Shown piece after piece: positions 43,477 through 52,760 of a stretch of DNA of 64,000 bases. Origin of the DNA: a bacterium (GTDB taxonomy: Bacteria; SAR324; XYD2-FULL-50-16). Where the stretch lies: positions 1 to 64,000 of the forward strand of contig JAHJTV010000031.1 in the NCBI GenBank assembly GCA_018829445.1, read 5' to 3'. Position numbers and translations under genes: made by a program. A model generated the notes under the pieces. It did not search any database. It was not told where the DNA came from and saw only the letters and a list, made by a program, of their open reading frames with translations. The stretch's first letter is position 1, and each line of letters begins with the position of its first letter.

Positions 43477-44285
43477 TGCACAGTCAGGAAACAAAACCAA
43501 TTCTAGAAGTAAACGATCTTTGCGTGGTTTTTAAGACCGAAGCAGGGAGAGCGACAATCCTGGATAAAGTATCATTCAAACTGCAAAAGAATAAAACCCT
43601 GGGAATTGTCGGGGAGTCGGGTAGCGGCAAAACAATCACAGCCCTGTCTGTTCTAAATCTGATACCATCGCCGCCCCTTGACAGTATGAGTGGTGAAATC
43701 AGATTCCAGGGAGAGAATTTGTTGACCTTCACAAAATCGCAACTAAGGAAGGTCAGGGGAAATCGAATTGCTTATATATTCCAGGAGCCGATGACAGCCT
43801 TGAATCCGGTATTAACAATAGGTGATCAAATCGTAGAAATGATCAGGGCTCATAATTCCATAAGCAAGAAAGAAGCACGAGATAAAGCTGTTCACCTCTT
43901 AACGGAGGTTGGTATTACCAGTCCGATCCAGAGATTGAAAAACTACCCTCATGAGATCAGTGGGGGAATGCGTCAAAGGGCCATGATTGCCATCGCATTG
44001 TCTTGTGATCCGGATATTCTGATTGCCGACGAACCAACCACGGCACTCGATGTTACCATCCAGGCCCAGGTCTTGGATCTGTTTAAGTATCTGATTGAAT
44101 CCAGGGGAATGTCCATTATATTTGTTACCCATGATCTGGGGGTAATTGCTGAAATTGCAGACGATATTCTGGTGTTACAGGCAGGGAAAACAATCGAATA
44201 TGATTCGATTGACAAAGTGTTCCACGATCCTCAACATCCTTATACTCAAAAGCTGTTGTCGTTAATAAAAGGGGGTGTAGCGTGA
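43473..44285 (+). CDS. DppD-type ABC ATPase
   Basis: The protein has 270 residues. Walker A is GESGSGKT, the Q-loop region is YIFQEPMTALNP, the signature is EISGGMRQR, Walker B is PDILIADEPTTALD, and the switch histidine is in FVTHDLG. The C-terminus is slightly short, lacking the full oligopeptide cysteine tail of many DppD proteins, which the next ATPase does have. It is coupled by overlaps to both neighbours. Confidence 0.9.
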   Translation: MMHSQETKPILEVNDLCVVFKTEAGRATILDKVSFKLQKNKTLGIVGESGSGKTITALSVLNLIPSPPLDSMSGEIRFQGENLLTFTKSQLRKVRGNRIAYIFQEPMTALNPVLTIGDQIVEMIRAHNSISKKEARDKAVHLLTEVGITSPIQRLKNYPHEISGGMRQRAMIAIALSCDPDILIADEPTTALDVTIQAQVLDLFKYLIESRGMSIIFVTHDLGVIAEIADDILVLQAGKTIEYDSIDKVFHDPQHPYTQKLLSLIKGGVA

Positions 44286-45259
44286 GTCATCCACTTGAGA
44301 TTTTTACACTCAAAGAGGTTGTCAAACACTATCCCATTCTGGGTGGGATTTTTAAACGGAAAGTGGGTCAGGTCAGGGTTATCAATGGCATCAACTTTGC
44401 GATTGCCCGGGGAGAAATAACCGGACTAGTGGGGGAGAGTGGCTGCGGAAAGTCTACCCTGGCAAAACTGCTGATCAAACTGGAAGAATCCACTTCAGGT
44501 ACCATTCTTTTTAATGATCGTCCTTTGGATCTGATTAAAGGCGCGGAGAAAAAGCAGTTTTACCGTCATGTACAGATGATCTTTCAGGATCCTTTATCAT
44601 CATTGAATCCACGTATGAAGGTTAAAGACATTGTGGGAGAAATGGTTCGTATTCAGGGCGTTGGCAAAGAGGTAGAAAAAGAGAAAGTGCTGCGAATACT
44701 GCAGGAGGTGGAACTTGATGTCGATGCCATCAACCGTTATCCCCATGAATTCAGTGGAGGCCAACGTCAGCGCATCGCCATAGCCAGAGCATTGATCGTT
44801 GAACCACAATTGCTGATTGCGGATGAACCCGTATCCGCCCTGGATTTGTCTTTGCAAGCAAAAACACTGACTTTGCTGCAATCATTGAAAAAACGCTATA
44901 ACCTGACTATCCTTCTCATATCCCACGATTTGAAAAAAGTGGCGGATTTTTGCGATTCTGTGGCAGTGATGTATCTGGGAAGAATCGTTGAGATGTTGCC
45001 GGCAGATAAGCTGCTATCTCAATGCAGGCATCCTTATACCAAAGCGTTGATCAGCAGTATTCCCATAACAGATCCCTCACAGCGAAAGAAAAAAAAGGCC
45101 GTTATCAGAGGGGAGGTTCCAAGTCCCATCGATTTACCGCCAGGGTGTGCCTTTCATCAGCGTTGTCCAAAACGATTTGAAAAATGTGACTTGGTTGTAC
45201 CTGAACTGAAGACAACCCCGGGAGAGGATCACCAACTTGCCTGTTTTTTACAGCAGTAA
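44282..45259 (+). CDS. DppF-type ABC ATPase
   Basis: The protein has 325 residues with a GTG start overlapping the previous stop (GTGA). Walker A is GESGCGKST, the signature EFSGGQRQR, Walker B LLIADEPVSALD, and the switch histidine lies in LISHDLK. The C-terminal oligo_HPY region has the cysteine-containing segment LPPGCAFHQRCPKRFEKC typical of peptide and nickel importers. It closes the operon 40025-45259. Confidence 0.92.
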   Translation: MSHPLEIFTLKEVVKHYPILGGIFKRKVGQVRVINGINFAIARGEITGLVGESGCGKSTLAKLLIKLEESTSGTILFNDRPLDLIKGAEKKQFYRHVQMIFQDPLSSLNPRMKVKDIVGEMVRIQGVGKEVEKEKVLRILQEVELDVDAINRYPHEFSGGQRQRIAIARALIVEPQLLIADEPVSALDLSLQAKTLTLLQSLKKRYNLTILLISHDLKKVADFCDSVAVMYLGRIVEMLPADKLLSQCRHPYTKALISSIPITDPSQRKKKKAVIRGEVPSPIDLPPGCAFHQRCPKRFEKCDLVVPELKTTPGEDHQLACFLQQ

Positions 45260-45305
45260 TTATCGGTTTTACATGTCACCGGAATCGACGCTAAACATGC
45301 GGGGA

Positions 45306-46340
45306 TTACAAACCCAGGTTTGATAATAGATCGTCAACAGCACCCTGATCATCCATGCGCTTTTTCTCTGCACCTCCATATCCTTCCTGAAGCGTTGCCT
45401 CATCTCCTTCCAGTGCATCAAAATTAAGCTTCAGCTTGGAAGCAACCTTCATCAACTGGTCGTGGAAACTCTGAATAGTCGGGATAATCTTCTGCAGTTG
45501 TTGACCTATTCTATCCTGAATTCCCTGGGATTCATTGAGTTTCATATTTAATTCTTCCAATTCGTCCAGTTTATCCGTTATTCCTTTGATTCCGGGAGCT
45601 ATTTTTTCTTCGACATCACCGCACTGTTCCTGCATCTCTTCCAGGTGTTTTCGAACCTCATCTGACAGGTTAAACAGTTTATCAACTATTTCAAGGACAG
45701 AATGTGTGCTTTGCTCGGTTTCAGCGATTATATTTTCCATGCGGCCTAAGGTATTACCGGTGCTTTCCCTGCGGGATTCTCTCAAACTCTTTTCCAGTTC
45801 ATGAATTGAAATCAGGAAATGGTCAACTATCTCTTTTAAATTATCTATGATTTCATTATCATCGGGTTCATAACCTTCATTTTGGAGGAGCCGGGCGTAT
45901 ACCTCCTTTATTGTCATTAATCGTTTCTGAGTAATAATTGCAACATCTCTCTGGTCTTGAGTGATAATGCCTTGCTCTACCAGGAAGATTCCAAATTCAA
46001 CCTCGGCAGGTTTAATTGACAACATTTCATCACGAGACTGCTCATCCAGTGCTTCATTACGAATCAAAGTATCACCGAAAAACTCAATAACCGGTACCCT
46101 GAGATAGGTTTGTACTGTTTGCACTCCAATTTCCAGTCGTTTTTCAACCTCCAGGTCTTTTGTTAACACATCAGCCACAGTATTGATCAGGGGGGCTAAT
46201 CGGCTGTTTCTGGAAATCATTTCATCATTGAGGCAGTGCTCTATAAAAAGCCTGGCTGCAGCATTCACTCTTAGTTCCGGGTCCAGTTTCGCGAATAGAG
46301 TGTCACACTTTTTCAAAGTGGATTTGAGATCTTTATCCAT
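45306..46340 (-). CDS. CheZ-like CheY-P phosphatase with N-terminal extension
   Basis: The protein has 344 residues. Residues about 190-320 form long helices with QGIQDRIGQQLQKIIPTIQ, in which D and Q match the catalytic pair of the CheZ motif QDxTGQ. The C-terminus reads QGAVDDLLSNLGL, very close to the CheZ CheY-binding tail (QDxVDDLLxSLGF). Residues 1-180 are helical and not part of standard CheZ; they include AEVEFGIFLVEQGIITQDQRD. It would remove phosphate from CheY or a related receiver. No other chemotaxis gene is in the window, so it may serve another receiver pathway. Identification is by motif reading only. Confidence 0.6.
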   Translation of the reverse strand: MDKDLKSTLKKCDTLFAKLDPELRVNAAARLFIEHCLNDEMISRNSRLAPLINTVADVLTKDLEVEKRLEIGVQTVQTYLRVPVIEFFGDTLIRNEALDEQSRDEMLSIKPAEVEFGIFLVEQGIITQDQRDVAIITQKRLMTIKEVYARLLQNEGYEPDDNEIIDNLKEIVDHFLISIHELEKSLRESRRESTGNTLGRMENIIAETEQSTHSVLEIVDKLFNLSDEVRKHLEEMQEQCGDVEEKIAPGIKGITDKLDELEELNMKLNESQGIQDRIGQQLQKIIPTIQSFHDQLMKVASKLKLNFDALEGDEATLQEGYGGAEKKRMDDQGAVDDLLSNLGL

Positions 46341-46674
46341 ACGTTAATATTGATTTGATGCCGGTTACGATTTTTGTTATGCCTAGTGATACTCCTATCC
46401 TGTTAAACCATAGGATAGCACCTGAATCATCAGGTTTCAAGTTTATCTTGCTGACAATGATGGTTTCTTTTCGATTCTATGCCCGATATTTAATCCCAGG
46501 TTACCATGTCTTGGCAGTCTCGTAATACAAAAAAGCCGGCAAGATTGCCCCAACTCATGATTAGCAAATCTATAAGAAGCCTTATCCGTTTTAGGTACTG
46601 CCACTGAAATTTGGCAATTGAAAGAAGATGACCACCCTTTCTAACAAAATATACGGGTAAAAATAGAAAAGTCC

Positions 46675-47595
46675 TTAACTGGTTTCTTCGTTTTCAGGTA
46701 CCACGGCATTTGACAGATCACCGAATATTTCGCTCAATTCGTCGATTACCTTTTTTTCATATTTAGAAACGGCCAGAAACCCGGCAATGCCACCAGATGC
46801 TTTTGCCACTTCATTTGCCAACCGGTAAAGATCGGATTTGATTGTATCGGACTCCTCCTTTACGAAGATTTTTTCTATAAAGTGGATTGTCCGTTTAACC
46901 TGTTTAACATCTTTTTTAAATTTGCCCCGGTTATATAAAAGCAGGAATTCGTTGAAGAAATAGGATGTGCTTGTAAAAAACATCCGCGTACAGTCACTGT
47001 TGCACCATTCCAGATCTCTAATAATCCTTAAGAATTCTATTCGTTCGGCATTGTCTATATTTTTATCAGCATGCGCCACCAGAAGAAACAATTGAAATGG
47101 TAACTCGGCCAACAGGTCGATCAGCGATTTGGCTTTTGATGGAAATTCCCTGTAAAAACTGTTTAAATCCTTTAAAATCGAATCTGTCTTTTCCTCCAAT
47201 TCTCTATTCTCCGATTTCTCCTTGGCTTGTTTGAAATAGTCAGCAAAGGAGTTGGCAAGGACAGTATTATCTTTAATAAAATGTTCCGATTCGGTGGGAG
47301 TTAAAAACTGGTTTATTAAACCGACAGTTTTCTGATACTCCGAATAGAAAGGTTTGATATTTTTGCTGGCAAAATCTTTTTTAAAATTGGGTATCAGCTG
47401 TTTGCTCTGATTGGTAATATACTTGGTATAGTCGCTTGTGCACCAGTTGGTGTCGGATAGCATTTGTGTTAACACGCTGAAAACTTTTTCAAAATCATCT
47501 TTCTCCAAATCAGCAAAATGCAGGAATAATTGGAAAGGCAGGCAGTCAATGCGTCTGTTATATTGTTTTTTAAGGTTCTTAAAATACGGGTTCAT
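46675..47595 (-). CDS. Protein with two TerB-like helical repeats
   Basis: The protein has about 306 residues from ATG 47595; an upstream in-frame TTG at 47637 has no ribosome site. Two segments match each other: LPFQLFLHFADLEKDD..NWCTSDYTKYI near the N-terminus and LPFQLFLLVAHADKNID..EWCNSDCTRMFF in the middle. Each reads as a helical acidic unit like TerB, whose acidic residues bind metal. The C-terminal part is helical, with a glycine-rich break (ASGGIAGFLAVSKYE). The function is unknown. It has no operon partner. Confidence 0.55.
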   Translation of the reverse strand: MNPYFKNLKKQYNRRIDCLPFQLFLHFADLEKDDFEKVFSVLTQMLSDTNWCTSDYTKYITNQSKQLIPNFKKDFASKNIKPFYSEYQKTVGLINQFLTPTESEHFIKDNTVLANSFADYFKQAKEKSENRELEEKTDSILKDLNSFYREFPSKAKSLIDLLAELPFQLFLLVAHADKNIDNAERIEFLRIIRDLEWCNSDCTRMFFTSTSYFFNEFLLLYNRGKFKKDVKQVKRTIHFIEKIFVKEESDTIKSDLYRLANEVAKASGGIAGFLAVSKYEKKVIDELSEIFGDLSNAVVPENEETS

Positions 47596-47637
47596 TAGTC
47601 TGAAATCTAATGGACAGCATGTTTGAAGAGATCTCAA

Positions 47638-47934
47638 CGTCCATGAGGGTGTTTTTTAAATTGAGTATGAAGCTTCCAATTAAAATAAGTTTAGCCTACT
47701 CGAATCCTTGAAACAACTATTTAATAATGGTATCAATTGGCCGTGGATGCTCACAATTAAACCTTAACCCGTTTAAATAGCAGTAAGAGGTATCATTAAA
47801 ACGGAATACGGGGCGTTATAATTCTACAAAAACCATAAAGGAATGTTTTGACAGTTTTTCCCACCGTGAGTAACGTTCAGAGGACAATAGCCTACATAAA
47901 CTCAAGATTTTTATGATAAAAACCATATACCGAA
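47638..47934. other. Divergent intergenic interval before lutABC
   Basis: About 297 bp between divergent genes. It should carry the lutABC promoter; no clear promoter or operator was recognised. Confidence 0.4.
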
Positions 47935-48687
47935 ATGCGTCAATATCCTGATAAACCCGATAAAATCTACTTCTTTGGAACCTGCCTGATTGAAATGTTA
48001 TACCCTGAAGCCGGTATCGCAGCTGTCCGTTTACTTAAACGTGAAGGGATTGGAATCATCTTTCCCAAGGATCAAAGCTGCTGCGGCCAGCCCGCATACA
48101 ACACCGGATATCGGCACGAAGCAAAAAAAGTAGCCTTAAAACAGATCAGACTGTTTAACAAGGATTATCCTGTGATAGTCCCTTCCGGTTCTTGTGCCGG
48201 AATGATGAAGTTTCATTATCCAAAACTTTTTGCCAAAGATTCGGAACTGGATGAGGTCAAAGCGTTTTCCGCCAGGGTGTTCGAATTGACAGAATTTCTG
48301 GTGAATGTATTAAACATAAAACTTGAAGATAAGGGACCACCGCTGAACGTAACCTGGCATTCTTCATGTCATGCCCTTCGGGAGATGGAGATTGTTACCG
48401 AATCAAAATCACTGCTTAAACAACTATCAAATGTTAATCTGGTTGAACTGCGGAATGAACACCAATGCTGTGGCTTTGGTGGGACATTTTCGGTAAAACA
48501 ACCGGAAATATCAGCTGCCATGGTCAGGGACAAGTTGGACGATATCATCCAAACCGGTGTGACTGAAGTCATAAGTGGGGATTGTGGCTGTCTGGTTAAC
48601 ATTGGCAGTGCTGCTAAGAAACAGAATGCCTTGGTTCAAGGACAACACATTGCCGAGTTTTTGTGGGAGAGAATCCGTGACAAATAG
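47935..48687 (+). CDS. lutA: LutA/LldE-type CCG iron-sulfur protein
   Basis: The protein has 250 residues. Two CCG domains are visible: FFGTCLIEMLYPEAG with DQSCCGQPAYNTG and PSGSCAGMM, then WHSSCHALREM with HQCCGFGGTFSVK and GDCGCLVN. This is the small subunit of the L-lactate oxidation complex LutABC, which transfers electrons from lactate. The lutB start lies 8 codons inside its 3' end, so translation is coupled. A role for 2-hydroxyacids other than lactate is possible. Confidence 0.9.
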   Translation: MRQYPDKPDKIYFFGTCLIEMLYPEAGIAAVRLLKREGIGIIFPKDQSCCGQPAYNTGYRHEAKKVALKQIRLFNKDYPVIVPSGSCAGMMKFHYPKLFAKDSELDEVKAFSARVFELTEFLVNVLNIKLEDKGPPLNVTWHSSCHALREMEIVTESKSLLKQLSNVNLVELRNEHQCCGFGGTFSVKQPEISAAMVRDKLDDIIQTGVTEVISGDCGCLVNIGSAAKKQNALVQGQHIAEFLWERIRDK

Positions 48688-50098
48688 ACTGTTTAACTTC
48701 AAACAAAACGTCTCCACAGCCCTGCAGGACAAACAACTGCGTGGTAATCTCAAATCAGCCATGGACAGCATGATACAGAAAAGACGAGAGCTGTTTGCCG
48801 ATCACCAGGAGTTTGAAAAGCTCAGGGAACTGGGGAGTTCTATTCGACAACGATCACTGGAGCAGCTTCCGCAATTGCTTGAATCCTTGGAAAAAAAATG
48901 TCTCTCAAACGGTATCACTGTCCATTGGGCAAAAACAAAAACAGACGCTAACGATATCGTACTAAAGATTATTAAAAGCAAAAAAGCCTCCAACGTTGTA
49001 AAGGGCAAGTCCATGGTGTCCGAAGAGATGTTTCTCAATGAATATCTTCAGCAACATGGAATTAATCCCATGGAAACAGACCTGGGAGAGTATATTATTC
49101 AACTGGCCGGTGAATCGCCTTCCCATATTATTGTTCCGGCAATCCATAAAAACAGGGCTGAAATTGCCGAACTTTTTCGAAATCATATTCCTGATGCTCC
49201 CCATACGGAAAAAGTTGAGGAGTTGAACAGCATCGCCCGTCAAACCTTGCGCAAGTATTTTTTTGAAGCTGAAATTGGAATCAGTGGGGTCAATATGGCG
49301 GTTGCAGAAACTGGGACCTTGTGCCTGGTTGAAAATGAGGGTAACGGCAGAATGTGTACGACTTTACCACCCGTTCATATAGCCGTTATGGGTTTGGAAA
49401 AAGTAGTTGAGAAACTGGCCGATGTTCCACCCCTGCTGAAACTGCTGACTGGTTCTGCAACGGGTCAGCGGATTACCACCTATGTAAACATGATAACTTC
49501 TCCCAGGAAGCCGGGCGAAAAAGATGGACCGGATGAGGTGCACCTTATTATCCTTGATAATGGCAGATCAAAAATTCTGGCCGATCCTGAACTGAGACAA
49601 ACCCTCAAGTGTATCCGCTGTGGTACTTGCCTCAACCACTGCCCGGTTTATACAAGAATCGGAGGTCATGCTTACGGATTTATCTACCCGGGACCCATCG
49701 GCACCATCTTGACTCCGCAACTGGAAGGACTTGATAAGACGGATAGTCTGATCAATGCATCCAGCCTGTGCAATGCCTGTGAAGAGGTTTGCCCGGTTAA
49801 AATTCCAATTCCGGACCTAATCCGAAGGTTAAGAGATGAGAAAACAACAAAAAAGGGAGTGGTTAACGGTCATGGATCGGGGCGCTCTTTATTCGAGGAA
49901 ACCGCTTGGAAAGGATGGGCTCTGGTTAACAAATATCCGCTACTCAACAGGATCGGATTAAAGAGTCTAAGAACATTGGGTGTGAAAATTCCTGAAATCG
50001 GTCCCGTAAAATCCTGGGCAAAAAGTCGTTGCGTTCCGGAACTATCAAAAAAGGGTCTTTATGAGCTGGTACAACGTGAGGGGGTTGAAAATGAGTAA
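48677..50098 (+). CDS. lutB: LutB-type iron-sulfur LUD-domain protein
   Basis: The protein has 473 residues from GTG 48677, which overlaps lutA by 11 bp; the open frame extends to 48575 but that would overlap more. The LUD domain (about 60-295) has KGKSMVSEEM and GVNMAVAETGTLCLVENEGN. Two 4Fe-4S motifs follow: CIRCGTCLNHCPVY and CNACEEVCPVKI. A C-terminal segment matches the LutB tail. It is the core subunit of lactate-to-pyruvate oxidation with lutA and lutC. Confidence 0.92.
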   Translation: MTNRLFNFKQNVSTALQDKQLRGNLKSAMDSMIQKRRELFADHQEFEKLRELGSSIRQRSLEQLPQLLESLEKKCLSNGITVHWAKTKTDANDIVLKIIKSKKASNVVKGKSMVSEEMFLNEYLQQHGINPMETDLGEYIIQLAGESPSHIIVPAIHKNRAEIAELFRNHIPDAPHTEKVEELNSIARQTLRKYFFEAEIGISGVNMAVAETGTLCLVENEGNGRMCTTLPPVHIAVMGLEKVVEKLADVPPLLKLLTGSATGQRITTYVNMITSPRKPGEKDGPDEVHLIILDNGRSKILADPELRQTLKCIRCGTCLNHCPVYTRIGGHAYGFIYPGPIGTILTPQLEGLDKTDSLINASSLCNACEEVCPVKIPIPDLIRRLRDEKTTKKGVVNGHGSGRSLFEETAWKGWALVNKYPLLNRIGLKSLRTLGVKIPEIGPVKSWAKSRCVPELSKKGLYELVQREGVENE

Positions 50099-50771
50099 AA
50101 CAGCACGAGAGGTTATCCTCTCCTCACTGACATCAGCAGTGACGTTAGACAGCCTGACTCCAAAAGCTTCGGAAACGGTACTCTTAAAGAACTGGTCTCT
50201 GAATGAACGAATTGAAAAATTGAAAAACAACCTGGAATCGGTTCGGGGAGAAGTGCATATCACAAAAAACAAAAACTGGATAAAGGTTCTAGAATCCATT
50301 TTGATAAAACGGGGAATCTCATCCATTCTATACTCCCCGCACATCTCCATTGGAAAACAGATCTCTGACCACTGGAAACGCAGTTCAATCAAGCTACCAG
50401 ACCTGATCGTTTATGAAGAGAATTTTGAACTCTTTAAAGATAAACTATTCAAAGCTGAGGCATCCATTACCTCTGCCCGGGGAGCAATAGCTGAAAACGG
50501 GTCCATCATACTCTGGCCAGATAAAAATGAACCCCGGTCAATGTCCCTGGTACCGCCAGTTCACATAGCCGTTCTTAATGCTACAGATATCTTCAATACG
50601 TTTTCAGAAGCACTGTCAGATAACAACTGGATTGAGAATCCTCCCACCAATGCAATAATGATAAATGGCCCCTCTAAGACTGCGGACATAGAACTGATTC
50701 TGGCTTTTGGCGTTCACGGCCCTAAAGAACAGATTACCCTTATAATAACCCAGGACCGCTCTGAAATGTAA
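50091..50771 (+). CDS. lutC: LutC-type LUD-domain protein
   Basis: The protein has 226 residues from ATG 50091, preceded by GAGGGGG and overlapping lutB by 8 bp. The LUD domain has SITSARGAIAENGSIILW and the conserved end MINGPSKTADIELILAFGVHGPK in outline. It completes the lutABC operon, where it is required for lactate use though its exact role is unclear. It ends about 38 bp before the convergent DUF4438 gene. Confidence 0.9.
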   Translation: MSKTAREVILSSLTSAVTLDSLTPKASETVLLKNWSLNERIEKLKNNLESVRGEVHITKNKNWIKVLESILIKRGISSILYSPHISIGKQISDHWKRSSIKLPDLIVYEENFELFKDKLFKAEASITSARGAIAENGSIILWPDKNEPRSMSLVPPVHIAVLNATDIFNTFSEALSDNNWIENPPTNAIMINGPSKTADIELILAFGVHGPKEQITLIITQDRSEM

Positions 50772-50808
50772 ACAGCTTTAAAATCCTATCCTTAAAAACA
50801 AATTTCTT

Positions 50809-51702
50809 TTATTTTTTGGGAGCTTCAGTTCCTATTTTTAACAGATTTGCAATGTTTGCTTTTGGGTCAATCACCGGTTTTATCAGGGGGGTTCGACATG
50901 TCATGATGGTGGTTACTCCCGGTCCGTGTCCAGCCCTGAGACAATCGCTGTGGACGACAATACCGATGGAGACGGCACCCTGCCGATACGCTCTTCCGTA
51001 GCGGTTATCGTGATCTATCAAGGCCACAAAATCGCCGAATCTGATTTTGTCCAACTTATATTTTTTTACGCTTTCTTCATCACTGGTCATGATGTCATAG
51101 TCCCCTTTTGCCACATGAGCCGATCCAATTCCGGATCCCATACAAGCTGCCGGTACTGTTGTGGTTACGGGTACATTCAGAACATTTTTCCCGCTTTTGC
51201 TAATATTCATTTTCTTCAGTAAATCGGGGTCCAGATTAAATAATGTGATATCAGGATAATCGGTCAATTTGAGTCCCTGACCTTTGGCAAAAATCTTGAT
51301 GGTGTCCGAATAGATCAGTTTTTCTTTTACTTTCCGGGGAAAATCGATAATGACGTGTTCCGAACCACCATGTGTCCCGATAACATACCCCATCCCACCC
51401 TTGGCAGCTCCCGAGGTTACATATGCCTTGTTACCAACGCAGGAAAAAAGCTGCAAGGAGACATTAGGATGTTCCAAATGTTTCAATGTATCGGCAGTAG
51501 CACTTACTCCAGGCTCTATGTGATCACCGGCCCAGCCAAAAGCCGAATCTCCAACTTGTACATTCAGTGTGATGCCGCCAATGGAGGGAAGCATAAATGG
51601 ACTGCCTTCATGGTCAACCCCCCAATAATCTCTGGCTCTGGGTTGTCCGGGTTGACATTGTAAAATGAATTCTACTACCTGCTTTGAATTGGTTTTGAGC
51701 AT
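50809..51702 (-). CDS. DUF4438 family protein
   Basis: The protein has 297 residues from ATG 51702, chosen because CAGGAG lies 6 bp upstream; the open frame extends to 51744. It opens [20 protein letters not shown] and includes [31 protein letters not shown] and [19 protein letters not shown], matching the DUF4438 family known from Thermotoga and anaerobes. Conserved D, H and E residues around DHIEPGVS and HSDC suggest an enzyme active site, but the reaction is not established. It is convergent with lutABC. Confidence 0.8.
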   Translation of the reverse strand: MLKTNSKQVVEFILQCQPGQPRARDYWGVDHEGSPFMLPSIGGITLNVQVGDSAFGWAGDHIEPGVSATADTLKHLEHPNVSLQLFSCVGNKAYVTSGAAKGGMGYVIGTHGGSEHVIIDFPRKVKEKLIYSDTIKIFAKGQGLKLTDYPDITLFNLDPDLLKKMNISKSGKNVLNVPVTTTVPAACMGSGIGSAHVAKGDYDIMTSDEESVKKYKLDKIRFGDFVALIDHDNRYGRAYRQGAVSIGIVVHSDCLRAGHGPGVTTIMTCRTPLIKPVIDPKANIANLLKIGTEAPKK

Positions 51703-52011
51703 TTTTTCTCCTGTGACGGGTGAGAAGATACAAAAAAAGATCATTGAATATTAGCTTTTCATACAGGATAGAGTGAGTTTTTGTCGATATCCAATTCAAG
51801 CGATTCAGTGATATGTTTTCTGACGCTAACCGGGGCATGCTTTCAAAATCTTGTATCACAATTTTTTTGTTGTCTCTTCCTGTTAATAATAAGGAACTGT
51901 ATCTGCTAAATTTTCATAGACTTGTATGTTCTGGTTGTATGCAATATTTATCTATTTTCCTTGTAGCTAACGGCTAACAGCTCAAAACTGCCATGGAATA
52001 GGCCTTGACTA

Positions 52012-52029
52012 TAAATGAATGAACATTTA
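52012..52029. promoter_or_regulatory. Operator-like site upstream of tetR
   Basis: TAAATGAATGAACATTTA agrees at 15 of 18 positions with the perfect palindrome at 52630-52647. It lies 10 bp before the tetR start, where an autoregulatory TetR operator would be placed. Confidence 0.6.
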
Positions 52030-52039
52030 CTTTAGACTC

Positions 52040-52612
52040 ATGAGAACTAAAGATGAAGTAAAGCATGACGCCATTATTCAGGCTACAATTAAGTTGGTGA
52101 ACAAGATCGGATTTGTATCCAGTTCGGTTTCGAAGATCGCCAAAGAAGCAGGGGTATCTCCAGCCACTCTTTATATCTATTATAAAAATAAAGAAGACCT
52201 GTTAACCTCAACCTACGTCAGCATAAAACAGCTCATGGGCAAGGTGCTGCTCAAAGAATTGGATGATAGTCAACCGATCAGGGATTCTTTAAAAAAAATC
52301 TGGTTAAACCTGTTTGATTTCACTAGGGAAAACCCGGAGTATTTTCAATTCACCGAACAATTCGCCAACTCTCCCTATAGCGATTTGGTAAAGCGGACAG
52401 AAGTGGAAAAATACTTTGAACCTTTATCCAGGATTGTCATTCGGGGAATTGAGCAAAAAATTATCAAGGATATCTCTTTTGATGTCCTGAGAGCATTTTA
52501 CTTCCACCCTGCCATGGTGCTTTCAAATGCCCGCTTATGTCAAGAATTCAAGAGTACCCCGGAAAACGTTGAAGCGGCTTTTAATCTGGCTTGGGATGCT
52601 ATTCGCTTATGA
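52040..52612 (+). CDS. TetR family transcriptional regulator
   Basis: The protein has 190 residues from ATG 52040. The N-terminal helix-turn-helix reads AIIQATIKLVNKIGFVSSSV, then SKIAKEAGVSPATLYIYYKN, the standard TetR recognition helix. The C-terminal ligand domain is helical with no recognised subfamily. Matching operator-like palindromes lie just upstream (52012) and just downstream (52630) of the gene, so it is probably autoregulated. The controlled pathway is unknown, since no gene obviously belongs to the downstream site. Confidence 0.9.
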   Translation: MRTKDEVKHDAIIQATIKLVNKIGFVSSSVSKIAKEAGVSPATLYIYYKNKEDLLTSTYVSIKQLMGKVLLKELDDSQPIRDSLKKIWLNLFDFTRENPEYFQFTEQFANSPYSDLVKRTEVEKYFEPLSRIVIRGIEQKIIKDISFDVLRAFYFHPAMVLSNARLCQEFKSTPENVEAAFNLAWDAIRL

Positions 52613-52629
52613 GGGGTTTTGCATTGAAC

Positions 52630-52647
52630 TAAATGAATATTCATTTA
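52630..52647. promoter_or_regulatory. Perfect palindrome downstream of tetR, second operator-like site
   Basis: TAAATGAATATTCATTTA is a perfect 18-bp palindrome 17 bp past the tetR stop and similar to the upstream site. No open reading frame starts just after it on either strand; the AlkC-like gene ends convergently at 52761. Confidence 0.6.
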
Positions 52648-52760
52648 AGTGCCGAAACAGGAGCCATTCTATTATAAATTGGGTAATAACACCGGGAGGG
52701 GATGGCCACAAACACTCCCTATCATTTGATTTAATTAAAATGACAGGAGCTACTATTGCT

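Noticed and set aside
48575..48676. Upstream extension of lutB
   Set aside because: It is open by chance inside lutA; the GTG at 48677 gives the normal LutB N-terminus.
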